Source: Agromyces protaetiae (GTDB lineage: Bacteria; Actinomycetota; Actinomycetes; Actinomycetales; Microbacteriaceae). Taken from it: DNA of 64,000 bases. Made by a program: the position numbers and the translations under genes. Below are positions 28,307-37,889 of this stretch, piece after piece; position 1 is the first letter of the stretch; each line of letters starts with the position of its first letter. The DNA is taken from positions 1,798,001 through 1,862,000 of the forward strand of contig NZ_CP035491.1 in the NCBI RefSeq assembly GCF_004135405.1, given 5' to 3'. The notes under the pieces were generated by a model. It worked only from the letters and a program-made list of their open reading frames with translations. It searched no databases and was not told where the DNA came from.

Positions 28307-29675
28307 GGCCGAGCCCGAGGCATCCGCGGAGCCCTCGGAATCGCCCCGCCCCGCCCGCAAGTCGCACTTCGTCGACCTCTCGCCGCTCAAGATCTCGCCC
28401 GCGTTCGCGCGGCTCTGGATCGGCTCGGGCATCTCGGGCATCGGCGCGCAGCTCACGATCGTCGCCGTGGGCCTCCAGATCTACGACATGACCGAGTCGA
28501 CGCTCGCGGTCGCGCTCGTCGGCGGCATCGCCCTCCTGCCGATGATCGTCGCGGGACTTTGGGGCGGCATGCTCGCCGACGCGTTCGACCGGCGCAAGGT
28601 GCTCATCCTCTCGTCGCTCGTCGGGTGGGTGTCGACCCTCTCGCTCGTCGTGCTCTCGGCGGTCGACGCGGGGCTCGCCGCCGACGGCGTGCGCGCACCC
28701 GTGTGGCCCTTCTACATCGTCACGACCGTCAACTCGATCGCCTCGACGATCCGCGGCGCGACGCATATGTCGGTGTACCCGCGCATCCTGCCTGCGGCGT
28801 ACGTGTCGCGCGCGAGCGCGCTCGGCGGCATCTCGGGCGGCATCCAGCTCACCGCGGGCCCCGCGCTCGCCGGAGTGCTCGTCGCGCTCATCGGCCTGCC
28901 GCTCACGTTCGCGGTCGACGTCGTGCTCTTCACGTTCGGGTTCCTCGGCATCTTGGGGCTGCCCAAGATGCCGCCCCTCAGCCACACCGCGAGGCCCGGC
29001 CTCGAGTCGCTGCGCGACGGGTTCGCGTTCTTGAAGAACGCGCCCAACATCCGCGCGGGCTTCCTCATCGACGTCATCGCGATGAGCTTCGGCCGCCCCT
29101 TCGTGCTGCTGCCCGCCGTCGGCGCGGCCGTCATCGGCGGCGGGCCCGTCACGGTCGGCGTGCTCACCGCTGCCGCGGCCGTCGGCACCTTCCTCACCGG
29201 CCTCTTCTCGGGGCCGGTCGGTCGCATTCACCGCTACGGCGTCGCGATCGGGCGCTCGGTCATCGTGTACGGCGCGTGCGTCGCGGCCTTCGGCCTCGTG
29301 CTCCTCGTCATGCAGTCGGGCGCGTTCGGCCCCGTCGGGCCCTCGTGGGGCCAGGTGAACGTCGTCGCCCTCGTGCTTGCGGCGATCGCCCTCGCGGGAA
29401 CCGGCGCCTCCGACGAAGTGAGCGCGATCTTCCGCTCGACGATGCTCCTCACGGCCGCACCCGACGAGATGCGCGGGCGGCTACAGGGCGTCTTCATGGT
29501 CGTCGTCACGGGCGGCCCCCGCATCGGCGACCTCTACGCAGGCATCCTCGCGTCGATCGCGACGCTGTGGTTCCCGCCGCTCCTCGGCGGCCTCGTCATC
29601 ATGGTCGCGGTGGGCGTCATCCTGCGCGTGCTCACGTCGTTCCGCGAGTACGACGCGCGCGACCCGCGGCCGTAG
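28296..29675 (+). CDS. MFS transporter (EntS/MFS_3-like exporter)
   Basis: A 459-residue membrane protein with an acidic Ser/Pro-rich N-terminal tail and about 11-12 hydrophobic segments. The MFS loop 2-3 motif is recognisable as GMLADAFDRRKVL. Proteins of this branch export siderophores or drugs; the substrate is unknown here. No good Shine-Dalgarno precedes the ATG, but an upstream short reading frame overlaps it. No neighbouring siderophore or drug gene supports a more exact call. Confidence 0.85.
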   Translation: MSTEAEPEASAEPSESPRPARKSHFVDLSPLKISPAFARLWIGSGISGIGAQLTIVAVGLQIYDMTESTLAVALVGGIALLPMIVAGLWGGMLADAFDRRKVLILSSLVGWVSTLSLVVLSAVDAGLAADGVRAPVWPFYIVTTVNSIASTIRGATHMSVYPRILPAAYVSRASALGGISGGIQLTAGPALAGVLVALIGLPLTFAVDVVLFTFGFLGILGLPKMPPLSHTARPGLESLRDGFAFLKNAPNIRAGFLIDVIAMSFGRPFVLLPAVGAAVIGGGPVTVGVLTAAAAVGTFLTGLFSGPVGRIHRYGVAIGRSVIVYGACVAAFGLVLLVMQSGAFGPVGPSWGQVNVVALVLAAIALAGTGASDEVSAIFRSTMLLTAAPDEMRGRLQGVFMVVVTGGPRIGDLYAGILASIATLWFPPLLGGLVIMVAVGVILRVLTSFREYDARDPRP

Positions 29676-29792
29676 CACGCACCGGTAGAACCCTGCCGTC
29701 GGGCTCACCGAACGGCAGCGGCGGCGCGCCCACCGCACGATCCGGTACGCGATCGAGTTCGCCGGGTCGAGGGCGAGGGCGAGCAGGCGTTC

Positions 29793-31091
29793 CTACTCGG
29801 CGGCGACGGCTTCGAGCGGCAGCCGCCACGCCGTGACCTCGACCTCGCCGCCCGCGATGTCGGAGTCGATCGGGACGAGTTGCCGAACGGCGCCCGGGTA
29901 GGCGGCGATGTGCAGGAAGCCCGCGGGCTCGCGCTCGGTGCGCGGCTGCGCATCCCACGTGACATCCGCTTCGGCGAGGCCGCCCGGCGCGAGTTCGATC
30001 GAGACCGCGCCCGCGTCGGGTTCGCCGAGCATGCCCCAGCCGTGGAGCACGCGCACCTCGAACCCGTTCGTCGCGCGGTCGCTGAACGCCACGTCGGGGT
30101 AGCCGTCGACGATGCACGGCGCACTCGACACGTTGGTCGCCGTGACGCGCATCCCGCGGTGGCCGGTGGCGGCGTCGGGGTGCGAGGCGGTGAAGGAAAG
30201 CTGGTTCTCGGTGCACCATGTCGGATCGATCCGCCAGTCGCCCGGCGCGATCTCGGGGATCGGCACGGCGTCGGGCGGCGGCGTCGGCAGTGGCGGATCG
30301 TCGCTCAGCGCCGCCTCTTCTGCAGCTCGTGCGTCGGCCTCCATCTGCGCGGTGATCGCGTCGTGCCTGGCCGTCTCGGCGAACGGTCCGGTGACCGCGA
30401 AGGCGACGACGCCGGTCAGTGCGGCGACCGACGACCACGCCATCGCAGTCGTTCGGCTCGACGCGGCGGAGCGCGCCCGCGCGGAGGGATGGGTGCGGAT
30501 GGCGGTCGGGGTCGGGACGGTCGGCCAGGTCGGCCCCGTCGGGATGGGCGGCGGACCGCCGACGGATGACTCGGGGGCGCCACCCGTGCGTGCGACCTCG
30601 TGGTCCACGGGCTCCGCCTCCTGTTCATTTTCGTTTTCGGCGAGTTTCGCGAGCAGGAGCGCGGGGATCCACCCCCACACGAGACCCCAGTTCGCCCCGT
30701 CGGAGGCCGAATCGACGCTCGGAAGCGGCGATGGGACTCCGACGGCGGAGAGTACGAGCTCGGCGACCGTCGGCAACCCCGCGACCACCGTGCCCGCGAG
30801 AACCGCGGCGATCCACGCCGCCCCGAATCCCGCGACCCCGCGCCCGGCGCGGAGCAGCAGGGCACCGAGCGCGAAGAGCCCGCCGACCGCGAGCGCGCTC
30901 GCCACGATGACCACCGGACCCCACACGCCGGGCGCTTCGGCGCCGCGCGGCACGACGTCGGGCGCGACGAGCCGCGTGATCGCGAAGAACCGGGGCGAGC
31001 CCGAGGCCATACCCGCACCCGCGAGCGCGCCGCTCGCGAACCAGGCGGCGGCCGCGACAGCGGCGGGGACGACGAGTCGGGCGGGACGCAT
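29793..31091 (-). CDS. Membrane protein with C-terminal DUF4232-like domain
   Basis: A 432-residue protein. The N-terminal 150 residues carry four hydrophobic segments (first at about 7-28). A Pro/Thr/Ser-rich cytoplasmic linker follows, then a fifth hydrophobic segment near residue 220 and an extracellular domain. The domain (about 285-420) resembles DUF4232: two cysteines (TWCTENQLSF, APCIVDGYP) that may form a disulfide in an Ig-like beta fold. Function unknown. TACGCT seven bases before the ATG suggests a leaderless message. Convergent with the MFS gene. Confidence 0.75.
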   Translation of the reverse strand: MRPARLVVPAAVAAAAWFASGALAGAGMASGSPRFFAITRLVAPDVVPRGAEAPGVWGPVVIVASALAVGGLFALGALLLRAGRGVAGFGAAWIAAVLAGTVVAGLPTVAELVLSAVGVPSPLPSVDSASDGANWGLVWGWIPALLLAKLAENENEQEAEPVDHEVARTGGAPESSVGGPPPIPTGPTWPTVPTPTAIRTHPSARARSAASSRTTAMAWSSVAALTGVVAFAVTGPFAETARHDAITAQMEADARAAEEAALSDDPPLPTPPPDAVPIPEIAPGDWRIDPTWCTENQLSFTASHPDAATGHRGMRVTATNVSSAPCIVDGYPDVAFSDRATNGFEVRVLHGWGMLGEPDAGAVSIELAPGGLAEADVTWDAQPRTEREPAGFLHIAAYPGAVRQLVPIDSDIAGGEVEVTAWRLPLEAVAAE

Positions 31092-31098
31092 GTCCGCC

Positions 31099-31104
31099 AG
31101 CGTA
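31099..31104 (-). promoter_or_regulatory. -10 box for leaderless DUF4232-like gene
   Basis: TACGCT on the minus strand, seven bases before the ATG at 31091; no Shine-Dalgarno sequence. Confidence 0.5.
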
Positions 31105-31184
31105 CGGCGGGGGTGGCGAGCGGGCGTCCGCCGATGGGATGACCCTGCCGAACGGTCGGTGAGCGACCCTTCGGCGAGCGGGGT

Positions 31185-31745
31185 TCAGCCGTCGAGCACG
31201 TCCGCCGTCGTGACCACCTCGGCGAAGCCGCCGCCCGCGAGGTTCACGGCCGTCGCCGTCGCGAGGTCGGCGGCGGCCAACCGGAGCCCGCCGGGGCCTT
31301 CGAGGTCGAACGTGTGGGTCGCGTCGAGGGGCACGATCACCCGATAGCCGAGGTTACCGGCCATGCGGGCGGTGGTCTCGACGCACATGTTCGTCTGGAT
31401 GCCGCACACTACGAGCTCCGAGATGCCCTGCGAACGCAGCCACGCGTCGAGGTCGGGGTCGCCGTAGAACGCGGAGTTGACGTGCTTCGTGACGAACAGG
31501 TCGTGGGTGACGCCTGCGACGACGGGCTTCAGCGCGTTCCCAGGCCGGCCGGGAGCGAGCGGCGAGCCGGGCGTGCGCGAGTCGTGGCGGACGAGCACGA
31601 CGGGGCGCGAGGCATCCGCCCACGCCGCCGCGAGGCGGCCGATGTTCGCTTCGGCGTCGGGGTTGTCGCGCGGGCCCCACGCGGGATCGTCGAACCCCTG
31701 CTGCACGTCGATGACGATGAGGGCGGCGTTGTCGGCGAGTCGCAT
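31185..31745 (-). CDS. Cysteine hydrolase, isochorismatase family
   Basis: A 186-residue hydrolase. The triad is D13 (ALIVIDVQ), a lysine in FVTKHVNSAF and the nucleophile cysteine in GIQTNMCVET. The metal-binding DxHxxxH motif of nicotinamidase is absent (RHDSRTPGSPL instead), so nicotinamide deamidation is not supported although the gene is divergent from pnuC-nadR. The start is uncertain: homology begins here, but GGAGG is only one base away; an in-frame ATG at 31796 would add 17 residues. Confidence 0.85.
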   Translation of the reverse strand: MRLADNAALIVIDVQQGFDDPAWGPRDNPDAEANIGRLAAAWADASRPVVLVRHDSRTPGSPLAPGRPGNALKPVVAGVTHDLFVTKHVNSAFYGDPDLDAWLRSQGISELVVCGIQTNMCVETTARMAGNLGYRVIVPLDATHTFDLEGPGGLRLAAADLATATAVNLAGGGFAEVVTTADVLDG

Positions 31746-31837
31746 GCCTCCATCCTGCGACGGGACGAGGGCTGCGGATGTCTCGGGGCCGGTCATCGTC
31801 CGACGAGATGCTGCCGAGTCATCCGCAGCCGACTCTC

Positions 31838-31843
31838 TAGGCT
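31838..31843 (+). promoter_or_regulatory. -10 box for leaderless pnuC-nadR operon
   Basis: TAGGCT, six bases before the GTG start of pnuC. No Shine-Dalgarno sequence. Confidence 0.55.
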
Positions 31844-31849
31844 GTCGGG

Positions 31850-32497
31850 GTGGACGACGTCGCGAACTGGATGATGCAGCACTGGACCGAGGTGCTCGGC
31901 TTCGCGACGGGCGCCGCGTGCGTGCTGCTCGCGGCGCGCCGCAACGTGTGGACGTACCCCCTCGGCATCGCCAACAACCTCGTCTTCATCGCGCTCTTCT
32001 TCGGCACGGGCCTCTACGCGGCGGCGGGCCTGCAGATCGTCTACCTCGCGTTCGGCGTGCACGGCTGGTGGCGCTGGACGCGCGGGGAAGAGCACGACCG
32101 CCTGTTCGTCGCGCGCACGCCGCGCCGCGCGGTGCCATGGCTCGTGGGCGCGGGCGTCGCCGGCACGGCGCTGCTCTGGTGGGTGCTCGCGACGTTCACC
32201 GACTCGCAGGTCGCGCTCGCCGACGCCGCGACGACCTCGGCGAGCCTCGTCGCGCAGTACCTCTTGAACCGCAAGCGCATCGAGAACTGGCTCGTCTGGA
32301 TCGGCGTCGACATCGTCTTCGTCGGCCTCGCGCTCTGGACGGGCCTCTGGATCACGGCCGCGCTCTACGTGCTCTTCATCGGCCTGTGCGTCGGCGGCTG
32401 GCGCGGGTGGCGGAAGATCGAGCGAGAACAAGGCGTGTCGAGACATCCGGATGCCTCCGAGCCGACGCCGCACGAACCGGCGGGCCTCCGTGGCTGA
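31850..32497 (+). CDS. pnuC: Nicotinamide riboside/mononucleotide transporter PnuC
   Basis: A 215-residue membrane protein with about seven hydrophobic segments. PnuC features: RRNVWTYPLGIANN near the N terminus, GVHGWWRWT, and LVWIGVDIVFVGL. Transport is coupled to trapping by phosphorylation, and the next gene encodes the kinase/adenylyltransferase NadR, which makes the nicotinamide riboside assignment strong. It overlaps nadR by eight bases. The C-terminal tail after the last segment (EREQGVSRHPDASEP) is hydrophilic. Confidence 0.92.
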   Translation: MDDVANWMMQHWTEVLGFATGAACVLLAARRNVWTYPLGIANNLVFIALFFGTGLYAAAGLQIVYLAFGVHGWWRWTRGEEHDRLFVARTPRRAVPWLVGAGVAGTALLWWVLATFTDSQVALADAATTSASLVAQYLLNRKRIENWLVWIGVDIVFVGLALWTGLWITAALYVLFIGLCVGGWRGWRKIEREQGVSRHPDASEPTPHEPAGLRG

Positions 32498-33590
32498 GTT
32501 CGCCCACGGCCTTGTCATCGGCAAGTTCTACCCGCTGCACGCGGGGCACTCGCACCTCATCAGGAGCGCGCTCCGCGCGTGCGACCGCGTGACGGTCGAG
32601 GTGCTGGGTGCGAGCGTCGAGTCGATTCCGCTCGCGAGGCGCGAGGCGTGGCTGCGCGAGGAGCATCCGACCGCGTGCGTCGTCGCGGCGCTCGACGACG
32701 CACCCGTCGACTTCGAGTCCGAGACGGCGTGGGACGAGCACACGGCGCTCATCGCGTCGCTCCTCGACGCGCCCGTCGACGCCGTGTTCAGCTCCGACTC
32801 GTACGGCGAAGAGCTGGCCGCGCGGCTCGGCGCGACATGGGTGCAGGTCGACGCCGGCCGCACACGCAATCCCGTATCGGGCACCGCGATCCGCGCCGAC
32901 CTCGCGGGACACTGGCACGAGCTCGCACCCGCCGTGCGGGCCTCGCTCGCCGCGCGCGTCGTCGTGCTCGGCGCCGAGTCCACGGGGTCGACGACCCTCG
33001 CCGACGCGCTCGCCGAAGCGCTCGGCACCGTGTGGGTGCCCGAGTACGGGCGCGAATACTCAGGGGTGCGCGAGGGCGGACTCACTGCCGCGTGGCGGAG
33101 CGACGAGTTCGACCTCGTCGTCGATCGGCAGCTCGGGCTCGAAACATCCGCCCTGCGCACCGCGCCCAAGCCGGTCGTCGTGTGCGACACCGACGTGCTC
33201 GCGACGGCGATCTGGCACGAACGCTATCTCGGAGCGCCCGCGCCGCGCATCCTCGAGCGAGCCGCCGCACACCGGCCCGCACTCTACGTGCTCACGGGCG
33301 ACGAGATCCCGTTCGTGCAAGACGGCATGCGCGACGGCGAGCACCTCAGGCACGACATGCAGGATCGGTTCCGCGAGGTGCTCGCGGCGCAGCCCGTGCC
33401 GTGGCTCGAGGTGCGGGGGAGCGTCGCCGAACGCGTGGCGCAGGCGCTGCCCGCGATCGAGGCCGCGCTCGCCGAGGCGCACGCCTTCGCGGCGCCGCTC
33501 GAAGGGCGGCCCCATGCCGAGCAGGTCGCGCTGCAGGCCGCGGCGGCCCCTGTGCATGCATCTCCGCAGGCGACCCGGAGCGCGGGTTAG
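32490..33590 (+). CDS. nadR: NadR: NMN adenylyltransferase / nicotinamide riboside kinase
   Basis: A bifunctional enzyme of 366 residues that phosphorylates nicotinamide riboside and converts NMN to NAD. The N-terminal nucleotidyltransferase carries GKFYPLHAGHSHL (11-23) and the ..SGTAIRADL motif near 130. The C-terminal kinase has a P-loop GAESTGSTT near 160 where the usual lysine is replaced by serine; Walker B-like and lid segments follow (VCDTDVLAT, HLRHDMQDRF). No N-terminal repressor HTH is present, unlike enterobacterial NadR. The GTG start overlaps pnuC. Confidence 0.9.
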   Translation: MAEFAHGLVIGKFYPLHAGHSHLIRSALRACDRVTVEVLGASVESIPLARREAWLREEHPTACVVAALDDAPVDFESETAWDEHTALIASLLDAPVDAVFSSDSYGEELAARLGATWVQVDAGRTRNPVSGTAIRADLAGHWHELAPAVRASLAARVVVLGAESTGSTTLADALAEALGTVWVPEYGREYSGVREGGLTAAWRSDEFDLVVDRQLGLETSALRTAPKPVVVCDTDVLATAIWHERYLGAPAPRILERAAAHRPALYVLTGDEIPFVQDGMRDGEHLRHDMQDRFREVLAAQPVPWLEVRGSVAERVAQALPAIEAALAEAHAFAAPLEGRPHAEQVALQAAAAPVHASPQATRSAG

Positions 33591-33593
33591 GCT
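33588..33593 (+). promoter_or_regulatory. -10 box for the MoxR-vWA operon
   Basis: TAGGCT overlaps the last codon region of nadR and lies six bases before the moxR-type ATG, suggesting that the five-gene operon has its own leaderless promoter. Confidence 0.5.
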
Positions 33594-33599
33594 GGCGCG

Positions 33600-35177
33600 A
33601 TGTCGGATCGTTGGCACCGGGTCTCCGCTTCTCCCACCGCGCCCGGGGCGGGCGACGGCACGCACGCTTTGACCGCCGAAGACCTCTTCCGCGAGCCCGC
33701 GTCGCTCGAGCCCGCGAGCGTCACGCTCGACGAGAAGCTGCGCCAGGCGTACTACTGGATCGTCAACCGCGCCGTCATCTCGCCGTACTACGACCTCGAG
33801 TTCTCGCCGCGGGCGCCGATGTCGTTCGAGCTCGGCGACGCGGGCGCGCGGATCACGCTGCCGACCGAGGCATCCTTCTCGTCGAACGTCCTCCTGCCGC
33901 TCCTGACCTTCGCCGTCGGCGGCAAATGCCTCCTCATCGGCGGCCCGGGCCGCGGCAAGACGACCGTCGCGGTCATCATGGGCGTCCTCGCTGGGTCGAG
34001 CGCCGAAGACGTCCGCCGCGGGGTGCAGCAGGGGCAGCCGCAACTCACGGTGAGCGACCTCGTCGGCATCCCGCTGCCGCGCGACCTCGTGAACGCGACG
34101 CGTCTCGCCGACATCGGCATCGCGTGGCGCGACTGGCTCACGCGGCCGGTCAAAATCGTCGACGAGTACAACCGCATCCCGACGAAGACGCAGTCGGCGC
34201 TGCTCACGATGGTCGCCGAGGGGTACGTCGAGAGCCACGACCAGATGCGCAGGACGAACCCCGACGGCGCCGTCGAGAGCTGGTTCTTCACGGCCAACGA
34301 CGACGCGGGCGGCGGCACCTTCCCCGTCATCCAGGCGCTCAAAGACCGGATGGATGTCACGGTGCAGTCGGCCGGGTTCAACAGCCGCTTCTTCGACGAG
34401 CTCGTGACGCGCATCGAGGCGGGCGAGAAGCCCGAGGAGCACGTGCCGGGCGAACTCGTCTTCACGCCCGACGAGCAGGAGGCGATGCGCGCGGCGATCC
34501 GCGCCGTGCCGATCCCGCGGCCGCTGCGTCGGCGCCTCGAGTTCTTCTTCAGCCATTTCGAGTTCGTCCAGCACGGCGGCCGCCGCTTCGAGTACCGCAC
34601 GAAAGACATCGTCACGACCTCGGGCGGGCGCGTCGGCGAGGTCATCGGCCAGAACTCGGGCGCCGATCTCGAGGTCGACCTCGGCGCGCAGACCCTCAAC
34701 GGGCTCTCGGTGCGGGCGCTCCAGACCCTCATCGTGTACGCGAAGGCGATCGCGTGGTTCCGCGGACGCGACGAGGTGTCGCTCGAGGATGTCGCGGCGG
34801 TGCTGCCGTTCGCGCTCCGCGGCAAGCTCCTGCCGAACCTCTCCCACCCGCGGTTCGACATCGGCGTCGAGCGCGAGCTCGCGACCGACACGACGAGCTG
34901 GCTCGGCGAGCTCTTCGCCGAGTCGTGCCGTCAGTACGACGCCCTCGGGCGCGACGCCGCCGACCCCGTCGGCGACCTGCTCGCGGGCCTCGAGCGCGGC
35001 CTCGAGGGGCTCTCGAAGGCCGAGACGCTCTCGACGATCACGGCCATCGAGGCGCGTCTCCGCACGATCGCGGGCACGGGCAAGCTCTACGGCCGCGACT
35101 TCGACGACCTCGTCGCGCTCAAGTACCTGCACCAGCGGTACACGGCCTACTTGCGGTGGCTGGAGCAGCGCGCGTGA
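33600..35177 (+). CDS. MoxR-family AAA+ ATPase, first gene of a five-gene vWA operon
   Basis: A 525-residue AAA+ ATPase. Walker A GGPGRGKT (114-121), Walker B IVDEYNR (from 186), and sensor-1-like WFFTANDD near 226 are intact. The N-terminal 95 residues and the 200-residue C-terminal helical region extend beyond a minimal MoxR protein. MoxR ATPases usually act with vWA proteins as chaperones for maturation or metal/cofactor insertion, and such a partner is encoded two genes downstream. The stop overlaps the next start by GTGA. Confidence 0.9.
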   Translation: MSDRWHRVSASPTAPGAGDGTHALTAEDLFREPASLEPASVTLDEKLRQAYYWIVNRAVISPYYDLEFSPRAPMSFELGDAGARITLPTEASFSSNVLLPLLTFAVGGKCLLIGGPGRGKTTVAVIMGVLAGSSAEDVRRGVQQGQPQLTVSDLVGIPLPRDLVNATRLADIGIAWRDWLTRPVKIVDEYNRIPTKTQSALLTMVAEGYVESHDQMRRTNPDGAVESWFFTANDDAGGGTFPVIQALKDRMDVTVQSAGFNSRFFDELVTRIEAGEKPEEHVPGELVFTPDEQEAMRAAIRAVPIPRPLRRRLEFFFSHFEFVQHGGRRFEYRTKDIVTTSGGRVGEVIGQNSGADLEVDLGAQTLNGLSVRALQTLIVYAKAIAWFRGRDEVSLEDVAAVLPFALRGKLLPNLSHPRFDIGVERELATDTTSWLGELFAESCRQYDALGRDAADPVGDLLAGLERGLEGLSKAETLSTITAIEARLRTIAGTGKLYGRDFDDLVALKYLHQRYTAYLRWLEQRA

Positions 35178-35890
35178 TCCGCAGGCCGGGCCATCTCGCG
35201 AATGCGTGGCCGGTCGTCGCCGACGTCGCGGCCGCGCTCGCGCGCGTGCGCGCGCTTTCGACGGCTCCGGATGACTCGTCCGACGCATCCCTCGACCTCT
35301 CCCTCGCCGCCGCCAACGTGGGGCGCGCAGGCGGCGACGGCGGTCGCTTCGCGTCGGCGCTCGACGCGGGCGTGCAGGTCGCGACCGACACGTCGGGGCC
35401 GATCGACCGGGCCCGACTGCTCGACCTCGTCGCGCTCGCGGGGTGGCGGTCGGGTGTGCTGAGGCTCCGCGACGACGCGCTCGCGCGGCTCGACATGCTT
35501 CGCCGCAGCCCCGCGAGAGTCGGGGCTGCGGCAGTGCTCGGGCTCGAGGCATCCGACCTCGACGCCTTCGCCGACCGGCAGCGCACCGACCGCTTCTGGT
35601 GGCCCGGCCGCGCCCGCCAGCGCGGCTATGTCGCTTCGTTCGGCGGGTTCCTCGGGCTCGACGGCCCGTGGCAGGCGCCGCCCGACGAGTGGCGGGCGCT
35701 CGACGTGCCGGGCGCGTTCGCGGTGCATGCCGGCGACGGCTGGTGGCGGCTCGACGCCGACGTGTGGGGGAGCGCGCTCGTGCGACTCGCGAGCGAGCCC
35801 GAGGCATCCGGTGCGCTCGACCCGAACGTGCAGATCGTCTGCCGTCCCGACTCCTACCTCGCGTGGATCCACGTTCGGGACGCGATGTGA
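35174..35890 (+). CDS. Unknown protein in MoxR-vWA operon (238 residues)
   Basis: No domain recognised. The protein is soluble, with a helical N-terminal half (ANAWPVVADVAAALARVRAL) and a Trp-rich C-terminal half (RFWWPGRARQRGY, GDGWWRLDADVW). It has no signal peptide. GTG overlaps the stop of the ATPase gene, and its own stop overlaps the GTG of the vWA gene, so it is almost certainly part of the same complex or pathway. Confidence 0.8.
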   Translation: MIRRPGHLANAWPVVADVAAALARVRALSTAPDDSSDASLDLSLAAANVGRAGGDGGRFASALDAGVQVATDTSGPIDRARLLDLVALAGWRSGVLRLRDDALARLDMLRRSPARVGAAAVLGLEASDLDAFADRQRTDRFWWPGRARQRGYVASFGGFLGLDGPWQAPPDEWRALDVPGAFAVHAGDGWWRLDADVWGSALVRLASEPEASGALDPNVQIVCRPDSYLAWIHVRDAM

Positions 35891-37889
35891 GCGTCGGTCG
35901 CGATCGTCGAATGCGCGAGGACTCCGCGTTCCCCGCTGTGCCGCTCGACGGCGAGCAGCGCGCCGCGTGGGAACGGGCCCAGGCGCTCTGGGGGTGCACA
36001 TGCACGACCCCGAACTCCGCCCGGGTGCCGGCCGCGAGAAGAAGGCGGCGGCGTGGTTCACGTTCCCGCCGTCGATCGTCGTCGACATCGCGATGGTCGA
36101 CGCCGACGGCGAGCACGCCGAGCTCGAGAGCCTCTTCGCCCACGAACTCGGCCATCACGTGCTCGCACCGAGCACGCGCATCGACTCGCTCAAGATCCTG
36201 CACCAGCTCGGCCGCGCGCTCGTCGCGTCGGGGCTCGCAGTCGATGCCGAGAAGGCCTCGTACCTCTCGAATCTCTGGTGCGATCTTCTCGTGAACGCCC
36301 GGGTCGGGGTGCTGCAGCGGGCGCGAGCCGCGGAAGCGACCGAAGCGTCCGACGCGGGCGAGCCTGTGACCGGCGAGGTGCGTGGGATCGTTCGCCGGAC
36401 GAAGCTCAGGTTCCGCATCGGCTTCGATGCCCCCGACCGGTTGTGGTGGGTGTATCGGCGCGCGTACGAACTGCTCTGGAGCCTGCCGCCCGGCACGCTG
36501 TGCCCCGTCGCGCCGCCGCCGCTGTCGCTCTCCCCGTCGGCGTCCGTACCGGGAAGCGCCGCCCTGTCGCCCGAGCGCCCGCTCGACGAGATCCCCGAGC
36601 GGTTCCGCGAGAAGGAGCAGAAGCTCCGCGCCGCACGCGAGGAAGCGCGACGGGTCGCCGCGCAGCTCGCCGAAGCGGCGCGCACGAGACCCGAGTTCGA
36701 CGCCGACCTCATCGCGGGGTTCGTGCGGACCTTCGCCGACGATCCGGTCGCGGGGGCCCTGCGCTTCGGTGTCGTGACGGCGCCCTACCTGCTCGAGTCG
36801 GCGGCGCAGGCGGGCGAAGACGGGTCGGGTCGCGGGAAGAGTTCAAGCCGTGGGAACGGTCCCGGGAGCGGGTCGGTTCGCGGCGACGGAGACGGTTTCG
36901 GCGGGTGCGCCGCCGACGACGCCCCGCCGACCGGTGACGAACTGAGTCGGGTGCTCGCCGACCGCAGGCTTCACGGAGAGATGCCCGACCGATCGGGTCG
37001 GATGCCCTCCGAGGGCGGCGAAGCTCCTCCGACGGATGCCGCGGGCCTGACCGGTGGTCAGGGGTTCGGCCTCGCCGACACCCTCGCGCTCTTCCCGACC
37101 GCCGACGCCGACGCCGTGTACGCCGCGTGGTACCGGGCGGCGGCCGCGCCGTGGGTGAAGCCCATCACCGAGCGTCGGCCGGCGAAGCCCGCTGCCGAGT
37201 TGCCGGGTCCGATCGAACTGTGGGATGCGGGCGACGAGCTCGCCGACCTCGACTGGGCGTCGACGATGCAGGCGGGCGCGACGATCATCCCGGGGGTCAC
37301 GACTCGGAAGCGCTCGTATCTCGACGACGAACCCGAACTCGACGAAGCGAGTGTCGACCTCGACCTGTACATCGACTCGTCGGGCTCGATGCCGAGCCCC
37401 GCCCAGGGTTCGCCCGCCGTGCTCGCAGGGACTATCCTCGCGCTCTCGGTGCTGCGCGGCGGCGGCCGCGTGCGCGTCACGAGCTTCTCAGGCCCCGGCC
37501 AGGTCGCGGGCTCCTCCCGGTTCACGCGCGGCCATGCCGAGGTCGTCGCGGGGCTCGCGCTCTTCTACGGCGGGGGGACGTCGTTCCCGCTCGACCTCTA
37601 CGGCGAGCGATACGCGAAACTCGCCCCGCCCCGCGAAGGCGAACGGCGCCACGTCGTCGTGCTCTCCGACGACGGGCTCTCGTCGATGTTCGGCGTCGGC
37701 AACGAACCCTATGCGGACGTCGCGCGCGACGTCCGCGCGAAGCTCACGACCGCGACCCTCGTGCTGCTCGGCAGGTGGGCGGGCGTGAACGCGCTCGCCG
37801 TCGAAGCCGGGTACGACGTGCGTTCGGTCGCGTCGATGAACGACGCTCCGCGCGTGTGCGCGGAACTTGCGGAGGTGCTGCATGGCTGA
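35887..37889 (+). CDS. Zincin-like metallopeptidase domain plus vWA domain protein, frameshifted
   Basis: About 667 residues after correction. The N-terminal domain has HELGHH (86-91), a zincin metal site, followed about 45 residues later by NLWCDLLVN, which resembles the third-ligand segment in COG3864/DUF2201-type proteins. A charged coiled-coil (REKEQKLRAAREEARRVA) and a low-complexity Gly/Ser linker follow. The C-terminal vWA domain has the complete MIDAS DSSGS near 497, GGGTSFPLD and VLSDDG. A run of five G at 35990-35994 breaks the frame: one added G joins ..RAQALWG to VHMHDPELRPG. Confidence 0.87.

Noticed and set aside
31185-31796. Nicotinamidase PncA next to pnuC-nadR
   Set aside because: The DxHxxxH metal site is missing, so only a general isochorismatase-family call is supported.
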